Positions 6,869 through 16,374 are shown, numbered from the stretch's first letter. The stretch is DNA of 64,000 bases from Sphingobium sp. SCG-1 (GCF_002953135.1 NZ_CP026372.1:1240001-1304000), one strand, 5' to 3'. Notes: generated by a model from the letters alone, not told the origin. Numbers and translations: made by a program.

Positions 6869-8158
6869 GTGGCCAATGTGACCGTGATCGGCGCCCAGTG
6901 GGGCGATGAAGGCAAAGGCAAGATCGTCGACTGGCTGGCCGAGCGCGCCGATGTCGTCGTCCGCTTTCAGGGCGGCCACAATGCCGGACACACGCTGGTC
7001 GTCGGCGATAATGTCTACAAGCTCTCGCTGCTGCCTTCGGGAATCGTGCGTGGCACGCTCTCGGTCATCGGCAATGGCGTCGTACTTGATCCGTGGCACT
7101 TCCGCGAGGAAGTTGCCAAGCTGGCGGGGCAGGGCGTCATCATAACGCCGGACAACCTTCAGATTGCCGAAACCTGCCCACTGATCCTGCCGCTGCACCG
7201 CGATCTCGATGGTCTCCGCGAAGATGCAAGTGGCGCAGGCAAGATCGGCACCACGCGCCGTGGCATCGGCCCAGCCTATGAGGACAAGGTTGGCCGCCGC
7301 GCAATCCGCGTCTGCGACCTCGCGCACCTAGACGACCTCGGCCCGCAGATCGACCGCCTGACTGCGCATCACGACGCCCTGCGCGCCGGGTTCGGCGAGA
7401 AGCCGATCGATCGCGAGGAATTGATGGCGCAACTCCGCGAAGTCGCCGAGTTCATCCTCCCCTATGCCAAGCCCGTCTGGCTCACCCTCAACACAGCCAA
7501 GGCGCAGGGCAAGCGCATCCTGTTCGAAGGCGCACAGGGCGTGCTCCTCGATGTCGACCACGGCACTTACCCGTTCGTCACCTCGTCAAACACCATCGCG
7601 GGCACGGCAGCGGGCGGCTCGGGCCTCGGTCCATCGGCGGCGGGCTTCGTGCTGGGCATCGTCAAGGCATACACGACGCGCGTAGGCTCCGGCCCGTTCC
7701 CGACCGAACTGGAAGACGCCACCGGCCAGCGCCTCGGCGAGCGCGGCCATGAATTCGGCACCGTCACGGGCCGCAAGCGCCGCTGCGGCTGGTTCGACGC
7801 GGTGCTGGTGCGGCAATCGGTCGCCGTCTCCGGCGTTACCGGCATCGCGCTGACGAAGCTCGACGTGCTAGACGGTTTTGATGAACTGAAGATCTGCGTT
7901 GGCTACACCATTGGCGACCAGACCTACGATTATCTCCCCGCGCACAGCCAGGATCAGGCGCGCGCTACGCCAGTCTATGAGACTATCGAAGGCTGGCAGG
8001 ACACCACCGCCGGCGCACGCAGCTGGGCCGAACTTCCGGCGCAGGCGATCAAATATATCCGCCGGATCGAGGAACTGATCGGCTGCCCGGTCACTCTGGT
8101 ATCGACCTCGCCACAGCGCGACGACACGATCCTGGTCCGCGATCCCTTCGCCGACTGA
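6869..8158 (+). CDS. purA: Adenylosuccinate synthetase
   Basis: 429 residues. It catalyses GTP-dependent joining of IMP and aspartate to adenylosuccinate, the first committed step of AMP synthesis. The N-terminal 'GAQWGDEGKGK' (about 8-18) is the phosphate-binding and catalytic loop; 'GTTRRGIGPAYEDK' is the IMP-binding segment. The GTG at 6869 is chosen over the ATG at 6863 because AAGGA at 6857-6861 would be too close to the ATG, and the resulting start (MANVTVIG) matches the family. No other purine gene is adjacent. Confidence 0.97.
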   Translation: MANVTVIGAQWGDEGKGKIVDWLAERADVVVRFQGGHNAGHTLVVGDNVYKLSLLPSGIVRGTLSVIGNGVVLDPWHFREEVAKLAGQGVIITPDNLQIAETCPLILPLHRDLDGLREDASGAGKIGTTRRGIGPAYEDKVGRRAIRVCDLAHLDDLGPQIDRLTAHHDALRAGFGEKPIDREELMAQLREVAEFILPYAKPVWLTLNTAKAQGKRILFEGAQGVLLDVDHGTYPFVTSSNTIAGTAAGGSGLGPSAAGFVLGIVKAYTTRVGSGPFPTELEDATGQRLGERGHEFGTVTGRKRRCGWFDAVLVRQSVAVSGVTGIALTKLDVLDGFDELKICVGYTIGDQTYDYLPAHSQDQARATPVYETIEGWQDTTAGARSWAELPAQAIKYIRRIEELIGCPVTLVSTSPQRDDTILVRDPFAD

Positions 8159-8179
8159 CCACCCAAAGGAGCCAAAGTC

Positions 8180-8770
8180 ATGCCGTTATCCATCCCGGTT
8201 TTCTATGGCTCCTATCGCTCCGACCGGATGGGTATACGCCTCGCCAATTACATTGTAGCGGGCATCGATGCGCGCGGCGACAAAGCCGAACTGATCGACG
8301 CCAAGGCGATCGACTTGCCGATGCTCGACCGCATGTACAAGGAACATCCCAAGGGCGAAGCGCCGCCCGCGATGGAAAAGCTGGCCGAGACGATCCGCAC
8401 CGCCGACGCCTTCATCTTCGTTACCGGTGAATATAATTGGGGCATGCAGCCGGGACTCAAGAACTTGACGGACCATTTCCTGGAGGAATGGTTCTGGCGC
8501 CCCGCCGCCATCGCCAGCTATTCGGCTGGTCGTCTAGGCGGTGCGCGCTCCAACAGCATGTGGCACCCGACGCTGAGCGAGATGGGCATGGTCGTCATCT
8601 CCAGCACGATCACTGTTGGCCCCATTGCGCAGACCCTGGACGAACAAGGCCAAACGATTGGCGACGCAGGCAAATCCCTCGACCGCGCCTTTCCCCGCTT
8701 TGCCGATGACCTTAGCTGGTGGGCCGAAGCCGCCAAGGCGCAGCGCGCGACGAAAGCACCACCATACTGA
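8180..8770 (+). CDS. NAD(P)H-dependent FMN reductase family protein
   Basis: 196 residues with a flavodoxin-like fold. 'FYGSYRSDRMGIRLANYI' at the N-terminus is the phosphate-binding loop that holds FMN. 'FVTGEYNWGMQPGLKNLTDH' is the characteristic second motif of the NADPH-dependent FMN reductase family, which includes quinone, chromate and azo reductases. AAAGGAG precedes the ATG by 8 nt. It lies between purA and proA on the same strand. A chromate transporter gene lies 2.6 kb downstream, but a functional link is only speculation. Confidence 0.85.
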   Translation: MPLSIPVFYGSYRSDRMGIRLANYIVAGIDARGDKAELIDAKAIDLPMLDRMYKEHPKGEAPPAMEKLAETIRTADAFIFVTGEYNWGMQPGLKNLTDHFLEEWFWRPAAIASYSAGRLGGARSNSMWHPTLSEMGMVVISSTITVGPIAQTLDEQGQTIGDAGKSLDRAFPRFADDLSWWAEAAKAQRATKAPPY

Positions 8771-8804
8771 TCCACCGCTCGCGCATTTCCCACCGTCCTG
8801 AATC

Positions 8805-10088
8805 ATGCTACGGCCCATGACTATGAACGACCTGACACAGACACCCGAAATGCTGATCGCGCTGCTCGGCGCACGCGCGCGCAAGGCGTCCGCGATATTG
8901 GCGCAGGCCAGTGACGCGCAAAAGTCGCAAGCCCTGAAGCTCGCCGCGCAGGCGCTACGCGATGCGGCCCCGGCCATCGCCGCCGCCAATGCGCGCGACA
9001 TGGAAAATGCCGCAGCCAATGGATTGTCGCCCGCCATGCTCGACCGCCTGCGCCTCGACGCGGGCCGCATCGCCGCCACCGCGGATGGCGTCGAGGAAGT
9101 CGCCACGCTCACCAATCCGCTGGGCGCAATCATCGACAGCAGCGAGCGTCCCAACGGCCTCGCCCTGCAACGCGTGCGCGTGCCGCTAGGCGTCATCGGC
9201 ATCATCTATGAAAGCCGCCCGAACGTCACTGCCGACGCGGCTGCCCTGTGCCTGCGCGCGGGCAATGCGGTGATCCTGCGCGGCGGCAGCGAAGCGGTGG
9301 AAAGCAACCGCGCCATCCACGCCGCCATGCTGTCCGGCATCGTCGCGGCGGGCCTCCCCGCCGACGCCGTGCAGATCGTACCGACCACCGATCGCGCCGC
9401 CGTAGGCGCACTCCTCAAAGCCGCCGAATTCATCGACCTCATCATCCCGCGCGGCGGCAAGAGCCTCGTCGCCCGCGTCCAGGAAGAAGCGCGCGTGCCC
9501 GTCCTCGCGCATCTCGACGGCATCAACCACAGCTATGTCCATGCTGCCGCCGATCCGGAGATGGCCCGCAAGCTCGTTGTCAACGCCAAGATGCGCCGCA
9601 CCGGCGTCTGTGGCGCGACCGAGACCGTCCTGATCGATCGGGACTTCACCGCCGCCGCGCCATTGGTGAATGCACTGCTCGACGCCCAATGCGCGGTGCG
9701 CGGGGACGCAGACGTGCAGGCACTGGACGCGCGCGTGACTCCCGCATCGGACGAAGATTGGGACACGGAATATCTCGAAGCCATCGTCTCCATCCGCTTC
9801 GTCGATGGCATGGACGACGCCCTCGATCATATCGCCGCCCATGGCAGCCACCACACTGACGCGATCATCACCGAAGACGCAGCAGCGGCGGAGCGGTTCC
9901 TCAATGCCGTCGACAGCGCCATCGTCATGTGGAACGCCTCCACGCAATTCGCGGACGGCGGCGAATTTGGCCTCGGCGCAGAGATCGGCATTTCCACCGG
10001 AAAGCTTCACGCGCGCGGTCCGGTCGCGCTGGAAGGGCTGACCACCTACAAATGGCTGGTGCGGGGCACAGGGCAAGCTCGCCCGTAA
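8805..10088 (+). CDS. proA: Gamma-glutamyl phosphate reductase (glutamate-5-semialdehyde dehydrogenase)
   Basis: About 427 residues. It reduces gamma-glutamyl phosphate to glutamate-5-semialdehyde with NADPH in proline synthesis. The aldehyde-dehydrogenase fold shows 'GVIGIIYESRPNVTADAAAL', 'AVILRGGSEA' and the catalytic Cys in 'RRTGVCGATETVLID'. ATG codons at 8805, 8817 and 8823 are all possible and none has a good ribosome binding site. proB is not adjacent. In many alphaproteobacteria proA lies next to nadD; here three genes intervene. Confidence 0.95.
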   Translation: MLRPMTMNDLTQTPEMLIALLGARARKASAILAQASDAQKSQALKLAAQALRDAAPAIAAANARDMENAAANGLSPAMLDRLRLDAGRIAATADGVEEVATLTNPLGAIIDSSERPNGLALQRVRVPLGVIGIIYESRPNVTADAAALCLRAGNAVILRGGSEAVESNRAIHAAMLSGIVAAGLPADAVQIVPTTDRAAVGALLKAAEFIDLIIPRGGKSLVARVQEEARVPVLAHLDGINHSYVHAAADPEMARKLVVNAKMRRTGVCGATETVLIDRDFTAAAPLVNALLDAQCAVRGDADVQALDARVTPASDEDWDTEYLEAIVSIRFVDGMDDALDHIAAHGSHHTDAIITEDAAAAERFLNAVDSAIVMWNASTQFADGGEFGLGAEIGISTGKLHARGPVALEGLTTYKWLVRGTGQARP

Positions 10089-10163
10089 CCGCCGAAGGGT
10101 TGGAAAGAGGCGCGCGCGTTCCTACTTCGCGCTCGGCTCACTGATCCTCCGGAGGCTTCCCCC

Positions 10164-11204
10164 ATGCGCTATAATCGTTTCGGCCGTACTGGCTTGTTCG
10201 TGTCCGAATTGTGCCTCGGCACCATGACCTTCGGCGGCGAAGAGGGCAACATGTGGGGCCATATTGGGCGGCTGCAACTCGACGAGGCGAAAACCCTGCT
10301 GAAGGGCGCGGTCGATACCGGGATCAACTTCATCGACACCGCCAATGTCTACGGCAACGGCGCATCGGAAGAGATATTGGGGCAGGCGATCACCTCGCTC
10401 GGCCTCAATCGCCATGATCTGGTGATCGCGACGAAGGTGTTCGGGCCGATGGGCGAAGGCCCGAATGCGCGCGGCAACTCGCGCTATCACATCATGCAGC
10501 AGGTCCGGGAAAGCCTGAAACGCCTCGGCACCGATCACATCGACCTCTATCAGATACATGGCTGGGACGCCGTGACCCCCATCGAGGAAACGGTCCGCGT
10601 GCTTGACGATCTCGTTCGCCAGGGGCTCGTGCGCTATGTCGGCGTCAGCAACTGGCCCGCGTGGGCAGTCGCCAAAGCCCTCGGCATATCCGAACGGCTG
10701 AATGAGGCCCGGTTCGAGAGTGTGCAGGCATACTACAGCATCGCCGGACGCGATCTGGAGCGCGAACTCGCGCCAATGATGCGGTCGGAGCAAGTGGGCC
10801 TGATGGTCTGGTCGCCACTGGCGGGCGGGTTCCTATCGGGCAAATACACGCGCGAAGGCGAGGGCGAAGGCCGCCGCGCCGCGTTCGATTTTCCGCCGGT
10901 CGACAAGGACAAGGGCTTCGATATCATAGATGCGATGCGTACCATCGCCGATGCGCGCGGCGTGTCGGTCGCCCGCATTGCGCTGGCATGGCTGCTGCAT
11001 CAGCCAGTCGTCACCAGCGTCATCATTGGCGCGAAACGCCCCGACCAGTTGACGGACAATATCGCCGCCACGGAAATCACGCTGACCGCCGAAGAACTGG
11101 CGACGCTGGACGCGGTCAGCGCGCTCCCACCCGAATATCCCGGTTGGATGCTCGAACGGCAGGGCGAATATCGTGCCAACCAGCTGAACCAGCCGCCGCG
11201 CTGA
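10164..11204 (+). CDS. Aldo/keto reductase
   Basis: 346 residues, a TIM-barrel NADPH-dependent oxidoreductase. The family tetrad is visible: Asp and Tyr in 'FIDTANVYGNGASEE', Lys in 'VIATKVFG' and His in 'DLYQIHGWD'. The C-terminal 'SVIIGAKRPDQL' binds the cofactor phosphate. It resembles the YajO/Tas group more than sugar-specific reductases. GGAGG precedes the ATG by 9 nt. Substrate cannot be predicted. It is the first of three genes standing between proA and nadD. Confidence 0.88.
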   Translation: MRYNRFGRTGLFVSELCLGTMTFGGEEGNMWGHIGRLQLDEAKTLLKGAVDTGINFIDTANVYGNGASEEILGQAITSLGLNRHDLVIATKVFGPMGEGPNARGNSRYHIMQQVRESLKRLGTDHIDLYQIHGWDAVTPIEETVRVLDDLVRQGLVRYVGVSNWPAWAVAKALGISERLNEARFESVQAYYSIAGRDLERELAPMMRSEQVGLMVWSPLAGGFLSGKYTREGEGEGRRAAFDFPPVDKDKGFDIIDAMRTIADARGVSVARIALAWLLHQPVVTSVIIGAKRPDQLTDNIAATEITLTAEELATLDAVSALPPEYPGWMLERQGEYRANQLNQPPR

Positions 11205-11350
11205 AACGCGCCTCTTGATCCCGCGCCTGCCCTGCGATAGCGGTGGCAGCGCGGGGCAAGGCGACCTCCCGCATAGAAGCGCTTCTGCGCTCAAGCGTTG
11301 CTCTTGATACCCCTGCACGTCACAGGCGTGCGGGCGCTTGAGGGCATGAC

Positions 11351-12658
11351 ATGATCGACGCGCAGAACACCCCTACCTTTCGGCAATTCCTCGGCGTTTT
11401 CGCGCGCATAGGCTGCCTCAGCTTCGGCGGCCCCGCCGGCCAGATCGCGCTGATACACCGCGAGTTAATCGACGAGCGGCAATGGTTGGAGGAAGGCCCG
11501 TTCCTGCGCGCCCTCAACTTCTGTCACTTGCTTCCCGGCCCGGAGGCGCAGCAACTCGCGACCTATATCGGCTGGCGCATGTTCGGTCTTCGTGGCGGGC
11601 TGGCGGCGGGGCTGCTGTTCATCATCCCCGGCGCGCTGGTGATGCTGGCGCTCTCACTGCTCTATGTGCAGGCGACGGGCCTCGCAGGCTTCGAAGCCGC
11701 GATGGCGGGCGTGAAGGCCGCCGTCATTGCGATAGTGGTGCAAGCGCTCATCCGCATCGCCCGCCGCGCACTGAAAACCCGCGCGCAGGTGCTGCTCGCC
11801 ATCGCCGCTTTCGTGGCGCTGTTCCTCTTCGATCTTCCCTTCCCGATCGTGATCGCCGTTGCCGCGCTGGTGGGCATGCTCACCGGGAAAACAGTCGATC
11901 ATGCGTCCACTTCGCCTTCCGCTTCAACCTCGGCCAGTACGATGTTCGGCCAGTCGATACGCGCCGTCCTGATCGGTTGCCTTCTCTGGGCCGCACCTGT
12001 CGCCCTGATCTTCGCGACCCTCGGGCCGGATCACGTCCTTGCCCACGTCGCCACCTTCTTCTCGAAACTCGCAGTGGTGACGTTCGGCGGCGCCTATGCC
12101 GTGCTCGCCTATATGGCGCAGGCGGCGGTACAGGACATGGGTTGGCTTTCTGCCGGGCAGATGGCGGACGGCCTCGGCCTAGCCGAAACCACGCCCGGCC
12201 CGCTTATCCTCGTGACGCAGTTCGTCGGCTTCCTCGGCGCCTGGAACGCCCCCGCGCCCTTCACGCCGACCATCGCCGCGATCCTTGCCAGCATCATCGT
12301 CCTGTGGGTGACGTTCGTCCCCTGCTTCATCTGGATTTTCGCGTTCGCGCCATGGATCGAGCGGCTGGAACATGCCCGCCGTCTCCATGCCGCGCTGGCA
12401 GGGGTCACCGCAGCCGTGGTCGGCGTCATCGCCAACCTTGCGCTATGGTTCGCGCTGCATGTCCTGTTCACGCGCGTCACGCCGTTCAGCGCCGGACCGA
12501 TCCACACGCAACTGCCTGACGTCTCCAGCTTCGATCCTGTCGCAGCGCTCCTCGCGGCAGGCGCAATGATCCTGATGCTGCGCTTCAACCGCGGACCCGT
12601 CACGGTACTCGGGCTGGCCGTCCTCGCCAGCGTCGCCCTGCGACTGGTCCTCGGCTAA
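11351..12658 (+). CDS. chrA: Chromate efflux transporter
   Basis: 435 residues in two homologous halves, the long form of the CHR family. The N-terminal half has 'GCLSFGGPAGQIALIHRE' and 'NFCHLLPGPEAQQLATYIG'. The C-terminal half repeats the theme with 'VVTFGGAYAVLAYMAQ' and 'GLGLAETTPGPLILVTQFVG'. Members export chromate, and some other oxyanions, from the cytoplasm. No chrB regulator is next to it. An inverted repeat upstream (CTCAAGCG at 11290-11297 with CGCTTGAG at 11334-11341) might be regulatory but is weak evidence. It converges on the M3 peptidase gene. Confidence 0.9.
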   Translation: MIDAQNTPTFRQFLGVFARIGCLSFGGPAGQIALIHRELIDERQWLEEGPFLRALNFCHLLPGPEAQQLATYIGWRMFGLRGGLAAGLLFIIPGALVMLALSLLYVQATGLAGFEAAMAGVKAAVIAIVVQALIRIARRALKTRAQVLLAIAAFVALFLFDLPFPIVIAVAALVGMLTGKTVDHASTSPSASTSASTMFGQSIRAVLIGCLLWAAPVALIFATLGPDHVLAHVATFFSKLAVVTFGGAYAVLAYMAQAAVQDMGWLSAGQMADGLGLAETTPGPLILVTQFVGFLGAWNAPAPFTPTIAAILASIIVLWVTFVPCFIWIFAFAPWIERLEHARRLHAALAGVTAAVVGVIANLALWFALHVLFTRVTPFSAGPIHTQLPDVSSFDPVAALLAAGAMILMLRFNRGPVTVLGLAVLASVALRLVLG

Positions 12659-12662
12659 AGCG

Positions 12663-14660
12663 CTACTTCTTCGCCAGTTCTTCCTTGAACGCGTCAAGTT
12701 GCAGCGGACGCCCGAGGAAGTTCTGGATCAGCACATTGGCGTCCTGCGACCCGCCCGGATCAAGCACCAGATTGCGATAGGCCATCGCCGTCGCCTTGTC
12801 GCGAATGCCCGCCGTCTTGAACCGCGTGAACAGGTCGAGCGCGATCGCCTTCGACCAGACATAGGTGTAGTAGATCGCCGAATAGCCATCCAGATGCCCA
12901 AAGCTCGCATAGTTATGCGTCGCCGGCACGGGCGGAAACAGCGAGTAGCGCGCGATCTGCTGATCGTACATCGGCTTCAGGTCAAAGTCGGGCTTGCGAT
13001 TGTAGAAATTGAGCGAGACCGCCGCATAGGCAAGCTGCCCCTTCCACACGCCCGCTTCCCCGAAGCGGCGGCCCGCGTTCATCTTCTCGACCAGCGCCTT
13101 GGGAATCGGCTCGCCCTTATCGTTGGAGGCGAAGCCTTTCAGCGTGTCATAGTCCCACACCCATTCCTCCAGTAGTTGCGATGGCGCTTCGATAAAGTCC
13201 CATTGCAGATTGCCCATCGACTGCGTCGCGTATTGCGTATGCCCCGAATAGAGCGAATGGATGAGGTGCCCAAATTCGTGCAGGAAAGTGTTGGCATCGT
13301 CATGATCCATCGGCCCGGTCGCCGGGAAGTTGCAGATCAGCGCGCCTACCGGCACCTGCTGCCCCGCCACCCCGGTGCGGATCGGGAATTGCGCGGCGTG
13401 ATTATATTTCCCCGTACGCGGGAACATGTCGAGATAGAAACGCCCGACCAGCTTGCCCTTGTCGTATAGCTCCCACGCGGTGACGCTCTTGTCCCACACG
13501 GGCGTATTCCAAGGCCGGATGTCCGCGCCGAACAAGTCGCCGACCAGCTTGAAGATACCCGCACGCGTCTTCTCATAGGTGAAATATTGCCGGACAACCT
13601 CCGCATCCACAGCATATTTCTGCTTGCGGAGCAGGTTCTTCATGTAATTATTGTCCCAGCCCTGCAACTTGTCGATCGTCGGATCGACCGTCTTCGCGAA
13701 CGTCAGCAGCTCGGCATAGTCGGCATCCGCGCCGGGCTCGGCGGCGACATTCACATCCTCGATGAACTGCGCGGCGCGGGCGGGGTTGCCGATCATCTTG
13801 TCCGCCGTCACCAGCGTCGCATAATCGGGATAGCCGAGCAGTTGCGCCAGTGCGTAACGCTTCTCCAGCAATGTCCGCAGCACCGCTTCGTTCTTCGGAT
13901 AGCCACGATTGCCGAACGCTGTCGCGACCTTCTGCCGCGTCGCGCGAATGCTCGCGAAATCGAGGATGGGGAAGATATCGGGATAATCGAAGGTCAGATG
14001 CACCAGACCATCGGCACCCGGCTTATGCGCGTCGACATAATCCTGCGGAAGGCCCGCCAATTCCGCGGGCTTTAGCGGAATGTCGCCCTTGTCGTCGCGG
14101 ATGTTCTTCGCGAACAGCAGGCCGGTCTCGGTGATCTCCTTCTGAAGCTGCGTCACCTTGGCGCGCGTCGCCTCATCCTTGTCGACGCCCGCCAGCTTGT
14201 AGTTCGTCAGCATCTTCTTGAGAGTGAAGCCCGTCTTGTCGTCCAGCCCGCTCGCCGGAATGGCGGCCAGCCGGTCGTAGATCGGCCGCGACAGGCTCAC
14301 TGCGGTGTTCGCGTCTGAGAGCTTCTGCACGCACGCCTCCGCCGCCGTCCTGACGGGCTCGGTCGTGCTGGTCTGCGACACCAGATACATTTCGTTGCTA
14401 CCATCGGACAGCAGCAGGGACAGGTCGTCGAACGCGGCAAAGTCCTTCGCGATCGTCGCCGGACCCTTGCGCCCCTCCAGCGCCGCACGCGACTGCGCGA
14501 CCGCCGCCAATGTCTCGCTGCAACGCGCGTCGACTGCCGCCGCTGTGGTTAGATTGAGCGGCAACGGCGTCAGCAATTTCGTAGCGTCAGCATAGGGTTC
14601 GGCGTGGGCCGTGCCCGCGACCAGCAGACTGAGCAAAGGCAAGTGAAAAGCGCGTTTCAT
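12663..14660 (-). CDS. Secreted M3 family metallopeptidase (peptidyl-dipeptidase Dcp-like)
   Basis: 665 residues. The start is placed at the internal ATG (14660), which gives a signal peptide (MKRAFHLPLLSLLVAGTAHA) behind a GGGGA ribosome binding site; the longer frame adds 31 unlikely residues. The zinc motif HEFGH lies near residue 460 in 'TFLHEFGHLIHSLYSG', with the distal Glu expected in 'FIEAPSQLLEEW'. This is the thimet-oligopeptidase/Dcp fold that trims oligopeptides, here probably in the periplasm. Divergent from nadD across about 100 bases. Confidence 0.9.
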   Translation of the reverse strand: MKRAFHLPLLSLLVAGTAHAEPYADATKLLTPLPLNLTTAAAVDARCSETLAAVAQSRAALEGRKGPATIAKDFAAFDDLSLLLSDGSNEMYLVSQTSTTEPVRTAAEACVQKLSDANTAVSLSRPIYDRLAAIPASGLDDKTGFTLKKMLTNYKLAGVDKDEATRAKVTQLQKEITETGLLFAKNIRDDKGDIPLKPAELAGLPQDYVDAHKPGADGLVHLTFDYPDIFPILDFASIRATRQKVATAFGNRGYPKNEAVLRTLLEKRYALAQLLGYPDYATLVTADKMIGNPARAAQFIEDVNVAAEPGADADYAELLTFAKTVDPTIDKLQGWDNNYMKNLLRKQKYAVDAEVVRQYFTYEKTRAGIFKLVGDLFGADIRPWNTPVWDKSVTAWELYDKGKLVGRFYLDMFPRTGKYNHAAQFPIRTGVAGQQVPVGALICNFPATGPMDHDDANTFLHEFGHLIHSLYSGHTQYATQSMGNLQWDFIEAPSQLLEEWVWDYDTLKGFASNDKGEPIPKALVEKMNAGRRFGEAGVWKGQLAYAAVSLNFYNRKPDFDLKPMYDQQIARYSLFPPVPATHNYASFGHLDGYSAIYYTYVWSKAIALDLFTRFKTAGIRDKATAMAYRNLVLDPGGSQDANVLIQNFLGRPLQLDAFKEELAKK

Positions 14661-14761
14661 AAATTTCCCCGACAGGAAGTGTATTACCCGTTTGTGGCAC
14701 TCAGCGTTACGGCCTGCAAGCCGCTGATTGCAGTGGCTGCGCCAGTCTGCCAAAGCGGGGC

Positions 14762-15391
14762 ATGGCCCGGATCGGCATATTGGGAGGCTCCTTCAATCCC
14801 GCGCATGGCGGCCACCGTGCGATTTCGCTGTTCGCATTGCAGGCGCTGGGGCTGGACGAAGTGTGGTGGCTCGTCTCGCCGGGCAATCCATTGAAGCCGG
14901 CCAAGGGTATGGCATCGCTCCGCGCCCGCTTTGCAAGCGCGCAGGCGCAGGCCCGCCGCGCCCCGATCCGTCCCACCACTATCGAGGCGCAACTTGGCAC
15001 ACGCTACACCGTCGACACGCTCAAGGCGCTGACCCGGCGTTACCCGCAAAACGACTTCATCTGGTTGATGGGTGGCGATAATCTCCGCCAGTTCGGCCAG
15101 TGGAAGGACTGGCGCGGTATCGCGCATATCATGCCCATTGCCGTTATCGCGCGTCCGGGCTATAATGAAGCCGCTTATGGCTCTGTGGCCATGGCATGGC
15201 TGCGGCGCTTCGTCCGGCCCGCGCGCCAGAGCAGTCACTGGACGGACTGGAGACCGCCGGCGCTCGTGCTTTTGCGCTTTCGCCCTGATCCACGATCGGC
15301 AACCCTGCTGCGGCAGGCGGACCCCCTCTGGCATCGCGAGTTGGATATGAAGCGTGTGCGTGATTCGCTCACGCGCAAAATGGTTATATGA
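14762..15391 (+). CDS. nadD: Nicotinate-nucleotide adenylyltransferase
   Basis: 209 residues. It adenylates nicotinate mononucleotide in NAD synthesis. The N-terminal 'GSFNPAHGGH' (9-18) is the nucleotidyltransferase ATP-binding signature, and 'WLMGGDNLRQFGQWKDW' is typical of NadD. It begins the conserved group nadD-rsfS-rlmH; the rsfS ribosome binding site overlaps the nadD stop codon, suggesting coupled translation. Confidence 0.95.
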   Translation: MARIGILGGSFNPAHGGHRAISLFALQALGLDEVWWLVSPGNPLKPAKGMASLRARFASAQAQARRAPIRPTTIEAQLGTRYTVDTLKALTRRYPQNDFIWLMGGDNLRQFGQWKDWRGIAHIMPIAVIARPGYNEAAYGSVAMAWLRRFVRPARQSSHWTDWRPPALVLLRFRPDPRSATLLRQADPLWHRELDMKRVRDSLTRKMVI

Positions 15392-15401
15392 AGGAGTAGA
15401 A

Positions 15402-15821
15402 TTGCCCAGACCGACCCCCGCCAACGATACGGCGCCGCAAGACGTGATCGAAGATCGCCCCTATGCCGACACCGAATCCGTGGCCGCCCTGCACGCATTG
15501 GTCATGCAGTCGCTTGACGACGACCAGGCGCAGGAGATCATCTCGATCCCCCTTGAAGGCAAGAGCAGCATCGCCGATTACATGGTGATCGCAAGCGGCC
15601 GTTCGTCGCGTCAGGTCGCGACGATGGCACAGAAACTCGCCGAGCGCGTGAAGCAGTCCACGGGCCGCAGCGCGCGGATCGAAGGGCTGCCGGTCGCCGA
15701 CTGGGTGCTGATCGACGCGGGCGACATCATCGTCCACCTGTTCCGCCCCGAAGTGCGCAGCTTCTACAACCTCGAACGCATGTGGGGCTTCACCGACGCT
15801 CCGGTGGCGACTTCCGCCTAG
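15402..15821 (+). CDS. rsfS: Ribosome silencing factor
   Basis: 139 residues from a TTG start at 15402. AAGGAG at 15391-15396 overlaps the nadD stop and is 5 nt from that TTG; no ATG fits. The core 'DDDQAQEIISIPLEGKSSIADYMVIASG' and 'DWVLIDAGDIIVHLFRPEVRSFYNLERMW' is the RsfS (Iojap/DUF143) fold. It binds uL14 on the large ribosomal subunit and blocks subunit joining during starvation. The N-terminal 30 residues are Pro/Ala-rich and probably flexible. Confidence 0.93.
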   Translation: MPRPTPANDTAPQDVIEDRPYADTESVAALHALVMQSLDDDQAQEIISIPLEGKSSIADYMVIASGRSSRQVATMAQKLAERVKQSTGRSARIEGLPVADWVLIDAGDIIVHLFRPEVRSFYNLERMWGFTDAPVATSA

Positions 15822-15825
15822 AAAA

Positions 15826-15924
15826 CCGTTCGCCCTGAGCGAAGTCGAAGGGTCAAGCTGAGCCGCAGGCGAAGCCCCTTCACTGCGTTCAGGAGATGGC
15901 TTCGACTTCGCTCAGCCCGAACGG
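15826..15924. repeat. Dispersed palindromic repeat, copy 1
   Basis: Two arms, 15826-15852 and 15899-15924, are near-perfect inverted copies built around CTGAGCGAAGTCGAAG. It lies between rsfS and rlmH. The same arm occurs at 26995-27021. Such short intergenic palindromes resemble REP-type elements. It can form a long hairpin in the transcript. Confidence 0.8.
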
Positions 15925-15947
15925 ACGGGAGGGCAGGGAAATAAGGC

Positions 15948-16370
15948 ATGCTCCTGCACATCCTCGCGCGCGGCAAGATCGGCCGGTCTCCGGAAGCGGA
16001 CCTCGTCGAGCGCTACCTCAAACGCGTGACACTCCCCACCAAAGTCACCGAACTGCCCGATCGAGGCGGCAAACTCCCCCCGACATCGCCCGGCACCGTC
16101 ACCGTGATGCTGGACGAAAAGGGCGCGCAGCTTTCCTCCATGGCCTTCGCCCAACACATCGAGCGTTGGCGCGACAATGGCACCCGCGAATGCCGCTTCC
16201 TGATCGGCGCGGCGGATGGGTTCGACGATGCCGCCCGCGCCAGTGCCGACTTGCTGATCGCGTTCGGCGCGATGACATGGCCGCACATGATGGCGCGGGC
16301 GATGCTGGCCGAACAATTGTGGCGCGCGACAAGCATCCTTGCCAACCACCCCTATCATCGCGAAGGATAG
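15948..16370 (+). CDS. rlmH: 23S rRNA (pseudouridine1915-N3)-methyltransferase
   Basis: 140 residues, a small SPOUT-fold methyltransferase acting on helix 69 of 23S rRNA in assembled ribosomes. The trefoil-knot motifs are visible: 'FLIGAADGFDDAARA' and 'LIAFGAMTWPHMMARAMLAEQLWRA' followed by 'HPYHREG' at the extreme C-terminus. It is slightly shorter than the usual 155 residues. Next to rsfS, in the order conserved across many bacteria, and 4 nt upstream of the envC-like gene. Confidence 0.95.
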   Translation: MLLHILARGKIGRSPEADLVERYLKRVTLPTKVTELPDRGGKLPPTSPGTVTVMLDEKGAQLSSMAFAQHIERWRDNGTRECRFLIGAADGFDDAARASADLLIAFGAMTWPHMMARAMLAEQLWRATSILANHPYHREG

Positions 16371-16374
16371 CCCG

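Noticed and set aside
11275..11286. Perfect 12-bp palindrome AGAAGCGCTTCT upstream of chrA
   Set aside because: Short, single copy and without a positioned promoter; not enough to call an operator.
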